In this document: positions 61,304 through 64,000 of the stretch, piece after piece
How positions within the stretch are numbered: the stretch's first letter is position 1
How the letters are laid out: each line of letters opens with the position of its first letter
Source: Moheibacter stercoris
GTDB lineage: Bacteria; Bacteroidota; Bacteroidia; Flavobacteriales; Weeksellaceae
DNA: 64,000 nucleotides
NCBI RefSeq assembly: GCF_040545805.1
Contig: NZ_JBEPMO010000012.1
Span: 14,082-78,081, forward strand
Direction: 5' to 3'
Made by a program: the position numbers and the translations under genes
Notes under the pieces: model-generated
The model's database searches: none
The model's input: only the letters and a program-made list of their open reading frames with translations
Told to the model about the DNA's origin: nothing

Positions 61304-62080
61304 ATGATTTACAAATTTCTAATGATTGAAGACAATCCAACTGCTGCTCAAACTTTGAATCTTTTGATGGAAGATTATGACGAGTTTCAACCCAGTATTA
61401 TAAGTTGTGACATGAAAGAAGGGATCAAGGCCATTCTAAGCATCAAACCCGATTTGGTGTTTTTAGATGTGGAACTTCCTGGATTTACTGGATTTGAATT
61501 CATCCAACAATTGCGTTCGCAATTACAAGTTTTGCCTGAGATTGTTATGATGACTGCGCATGAGAAATATGCTTTGCAAGCGGTCAATGAGGAAGTTTTG
61601 TATTATTTAGTGAAACCTATCGATCCCGACGAACTTTTTAAAGCCATTCATCGCTTTCGAATTAAAAAATCAAAAGCCCAAAAAGCGATTGTCATTAAGA
61701 ATCAAAAAGGATATAGTTTTTTGAATTTTGATCAGATTTTCCTCATCAAATCCTCTTCCAATTATACCTATTTCTATACGCGCGATTTGCAGAAGGTGAT
61801 GGTGAGTAAGACGATGAAGGAATTTGAACCCTATTTAAGTGAACAATTTCTTCGTGTCCATAAAAGCTATATCATCAATGTAGATTGCATAAAATTTCTC
61901 AATACAACCAAAAAGAAAGTTGTCCTTCAGGTGCCTGAACTTACCGATCTCGATCCCAATGATTCTTCCTTAATGCACTTCAATGATGTTTTAATCGATG
62001 AAAACCAATTGGGAATTCCGATAGGAGAAGCCTTCTTGGAAAAAGTGAAAAATACAGTTTTGTATAACAAAATTGGATAA
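61304..62080 (+). CDS. LytTR-family response regulator
   Basis: 258 residues. Receiver domain with Glu9-Asp10, phosphoacceptor Asp55 (LVFLDVELPG), Thr84 and Lys104 (LVKPID). The LytTR DNA-binding domain is at about 132-235 (YSFLNFDQIFLIKSSSNYT, FLRVHKSYIINVD). LytTR proteins bind 9-bp direct repeats about 21 bp apart; matching repeats lie in the promoters of the two neighbouring lipoprotein operons. Cotranscribed with the kinase gene. Confidence 0.93.
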   Translation: MIYKFLMIEDNPTAAQTLNLLMEDYDEFQPSIISCDMKEGIKAILSIKPDLVFLDVELPGFTGFEFIQQLRSQLQVLPEIVMMTAHEKYALQAVNEEVLYYLVKPIDPDELFKAIHRFRIKKSKAQKAIVIKNQKGYSFLNFDQIFLIKSSSNYTYFYTRDLQKVMVSKTMKEFEPYLSEQFLRVHKSYIINVDCIKFLNTTKKKVVLQVPELTDLDPNDSSLMHFNDVLIDENQLGIPIGEAFLEKVKNTVLYNKIG

Positions 62081-62166
62081 TTGTAAAAATCCTGTCAATT
62101 CTAGTTTGTTGAGGTTTTATAGGTGGTGGAATAGTTTTTGAGAGAACTATCTCAAAGAATTTCAAT

Positions 62167-63807
62167 ATGTTCGAAAAACATCAGCGTAAATTCAAACGAA
62201 CAGCTAAACTTATATCTGTTTTAAGCAAGTATGGATTTCAAGATTTATTGATTCGCATGAATCTAAAGTCCGAAAAAGATTCCATCAATCCCGAAACAAA
62301 TTTACAATTAACATTATTTGAACGAATTCGGTTGGCTTTAGAAGAACTAGGTCCGACCTTTGTGAAATTGGGCCAATCTTTTAGCAATCGTGAGGATATT
62401 CTTCCGATGGAATTAATTGTTCAACTTCAACGATTGCAAGATAATGTTGAGGTATTGGATTTAGATGTTCCTGCAATTTTGGAAGAAGAATTGGGAATTG
62501 TTGCTAGCGAACATTTTTTAGAAATCAATCCCAAACCAATAGCATCAGCTTCCATTGCCCAAGTGTACAAAGCCAAATTAATCAGTGGTAAAAATGTAAT
62601 CGTCAAAGTAAAAAGACCGGGAATTCAAGCCATGATTGAAGATGATTTGCTCATTTTGAAGGATTTGGTCAAAATCATTGATACCTATTCTGAAATCGGT
62701 GATCAAATGAATTTAAAACATGCTTTGGTTGCTTTTGAGAAATCGATTTTATTGGAACTTTCGTTGGTTAACGAACGAAATAACATTCAGCAATTTGCCA
62801 TTAACTTCCAAAATCATCCAGATACTTATGTGCCCAAAGTTTATGATGAATATTGTAGCAACCGAGTGCTGACCATGGAATTCATTGAAGGGGTCAAAAT
62901 CACAGATGTTGAAAAATTACGAGAAAAAGGGATTGATCCAAAGAAGATTTCCGAATTGGGATTGAAATTATTTGTTATGCAGATTCTGGAATTCGGATTC
63001 TTTCACGCAGATCCGCATCCAGGAAATATCTTAGTTAACGACCAAGGTCAAGTAATATTTATCGACTTTGGTGCTGTAGGAGTGGTGCAGCCCAATGATA
63101 TTTCCAAATTGGAGAATTTGATCATGGCATTCATGAACAAAAAGTCTGATAAAATTGTTCGAAATCTTAAAAAGTTGGCGGTATATTATAACATTCCCGA
63201 TGATCGTAAGTTCGAATCAGATGTATATACGATATTGAATCAGGTTCATCGAAGCTCTTTGCGAGATATCAATATTGCCGATATGCTAGATAGCATGCGA
63301 GCGGTTTTGGCTGAAAATCGCTTAGTGATGCCTGAATATTTTTATTTGTTGTTCAAAGGATTTACGTTAATGGACGGAGTCGGCAGGGCAATCAATCCAG
63401 ATTTGGATGTTGTGGAAGCCTTGAAACCTTATACCAAAAAGATTTTTCTAAAGAAGTTCAATCCTGAAACTTTGGCTCGGAAAAGTTGGGATAGAGCGAC
63501 CGATTTGATAGATCATGTGGAGGAAATTCCTTATGAACTGCGATCCATTTTAAATAAATTGGACGACAATAAATTTTCTGTTACCACCGACAGTAAAAAC
63601 ATTGATAAAATTGCAAGATTGGTCAAATCTAGTATTGTGAATTTGATCTTAGGATTGATTTTATCGGCGAATTTGATTTCAACGGCTATTTTATGGGGGT
63701 TTGATGTTGGTCCTAGCTGGGGAAGTTTTCATTTACTAGGAGCATTGGGATTTCTTGTGTCAATCCTTATCGCTGCAATTTTGGTTTTACGAATTTTAAG
63801 GAGATGA
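62167..63807 (+). CDS. UbiB/AarF (ABC1) family atypical kinase
   Basis: 546 residues. N-terminal KxGQ motif (FVKLGQSFSNREDILP), an Ala-rich nucleotide loop (ASASIAQVYKAKL), the catalytic HADPHPGNILV (near residue 281), and IDFGAVG for metal binding. Two C-terminal membrane helices (IVNLILGLILSANLISTAIL, LLGALGFLVSILIAAILVLRI). UbiB proteins support ubiquinone or menaquinone synthesis or lipid handling; this organism is a menaquinone maker (menB at 2618), so a role there is plausible. Confidence 0.9.
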   Translation: MFEKHQRKFKRTAKLISVLSKYGFQDLLIRMNLKSEKDSINPETNLQLTLFERIRLALEELGPTFVKLGQSFSNREDILPMELIVQLQRLQDNVEVLDLDVPAILEEELGIVASEHFLEINPKPIASASIAQVYKAKLISGKNVIVKVKRPGIQAMIEDDLLILKDLVKIIDTYSEIGDQMNLKHALVAFEKSILLELSLVNERNNIQQFAINFQNHPDTYVPKVYDEYCSNRVLTMEFIEGVKITDVEKLREKGIDPKKISELGLKLFVMQILEFGFFHADPHPGNILVNDQGQVIFIDFGAVGVVQPNDISKLENLIMAFMNKKSDKIVRNLKKLAVYYNIPDDRKFESDVYTILNQVHRSSLRDINIADMLDSMRAVLAENRLVMPEYFYLLFKGFTLMDGVGRAINPDLDVVEALKPYTKKIFLKKFNPETLARKSWDRATDLIDHVEEIPYELRSILNKLDDNKFSVTTDSKNIDKIARLVKSSIVNLILGLILSANLISTAILWGFDVGPSWGSFHLLGALGFLVSILIAAILVLRILRR

Positions 63808-63867
63808 AATTAATTTGACTAGTCCTGAAAAATAGATACAGATTTTCAGTGATTAAAAATACATAAA

Positions 63868-64000
63868 TTAAACAGTAGTAGCTATTAAGTTGCTACTGTT
63901 TTTTGTTTTATAGGTTCTATATTTTACATTATCTTTTTGATGCATTTGATTAGGAGTTAGCATATGATTGGACCAATGTGGTCTATCATTATTGTAAATC
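63868..64000 (-). CDS. IS3-family transposase, C-terminal fragment
   Basis: The last 43 residues are in frame on the minus strand, ending with TAA at 63868-63870. They contain IYNNDRPHWSNHMLTPNQMH, the standard end of the IS3 OrfB/DDE integrase domain (YNNxRPH...TPNxMH). The beginning lies outside the window. Confidence 0.88.
   Translation of the reverse strand, partial: IYNNDRPHWSNHMLTPNQMHQKDNVKYRTYKTKNSSNLIATTV
63871..63910 (+). terminator. Terminator-like hairpin within the IS end
   Basis: AACAGTAG (63871-63878) pairs with CTACTGTT (63893-63900), then TTTTGTTTTA. On the plus strand it would end transcription from the UbiB-family gene. It lies in the 3' end of the transposase gene. Confidence 0.65.

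Larger units (their letters stand above)
63816..64000 (-). mobile_element. End of an IS3-family insertion sequence (cut by window edge)
   Basis: The likely IS end lies near 63816-63841 (TGACTAGTCCTGAAAAATAG, then ATACAG), followed by the transposase 3' end on the minus strand. The other end is outside the window, so completeness and target duplication cannot be checked. Confidence 0.65.

Noticed and set aside
1..64000. CRISPR arrays, tRNA or rRNA genes, integrated prophage
   Set aside because: No regularly spaced repeats, tRNA-like cloverleaf, rRNA sequence or phage structural genes were seen on either strand by eye.

Overview
The window comes from a low-GC member of the Bacteroidota, class Flavobacteriia, probably near the Weeksellaceae/Chryseobacterium group. 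Evidence: promoters of the form TTG-N19/20-TAnnTTTG, type IX secretion (T9SS) sorting domains and a T9SS plug protein, a two-motif DnaJ zinc region, fused branched-chain E1 subunits, an Elizabethkingia-type glycosylasparaginase, and the order rplM-rpsI-rpsB-tsf. Most of it is core chromosome. The edges are accessory: a truncated restriction-modification gene on the left and a truncated IS3-family transposase on the right.

Layout. 1-2.0 kb: type IIG-like restriction-modification gene cut by the window edge. 2-5.2 kb (minus): TPM-domain protein, menB, dnaJ, grpE. 5.3-7.4 kb (plus): cutC, a small protein, glycosylasparaginase. 7.4-8.6 kb: a decayed lipoprotein gene, then an orphan GIY-YIG gene boxed in by inverted repeats with related palindromic repeats nearby. 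8.6-12.7 kb (minus): TonB-dependent receptor and LytM-type peptidase. 12.8-18.4 kb (plus): coiled-coil protein, zapA, a 6S RNA candidate, rny, nrdB, nrdA. 18.5-29.7 kb (plus): lipoproteins, cysteine desulfurase, CvpA-like protein, acyl-CoA dehydrogenase, Crp-type regulator, pirin, OsmC, two small acetyltransferases, T9SS plug protein, pruA, cation diffusion facilitator. 29.7-35 kb (minus): a Bacteroidota interspersed repeat, a P-type ATPase and the E1 fusion. 35.3-40.7 kb (plus): a T9SS cargo protein, the ribosomal-protein/EF-Ts block, a sorting-domain-only protein and a GreA/GreB-like factor. 40.7-45.7 kb: hemE-hemD-hemC-hemA (minus) divergent from an AraC regulator with repeated half-sites between them. 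45.7-51.3 kb: queG, a lipocalin-like lipoprotein, an MsbA-type ABC exporter, purK-purE.

51.3-62.1 kb is the least explained part. Two minus-strand operons encode only envelope proteins: a secreted protein, a Tat-exported FAD amine oxidase, a lipoprotein and a TMEM43 homologue in one; three lipoproteins in the other. Next to them a plus-strand pair encodes a TPR sensor histidine kinase and a LytTR response regulator. The promoter region of each minus-strand operon carries an AGTRAAC direct repeat with 21 bp periodicity, in both cases exactly 41 bp upstream of a -7-like box. This suggests a locally encoded LytTR regulon of unknown function. A UbiB-family kinase gene and the IS3 remnant close the window.

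All functional calls rest on reading the sequence and on recalled family features. No database search was run.
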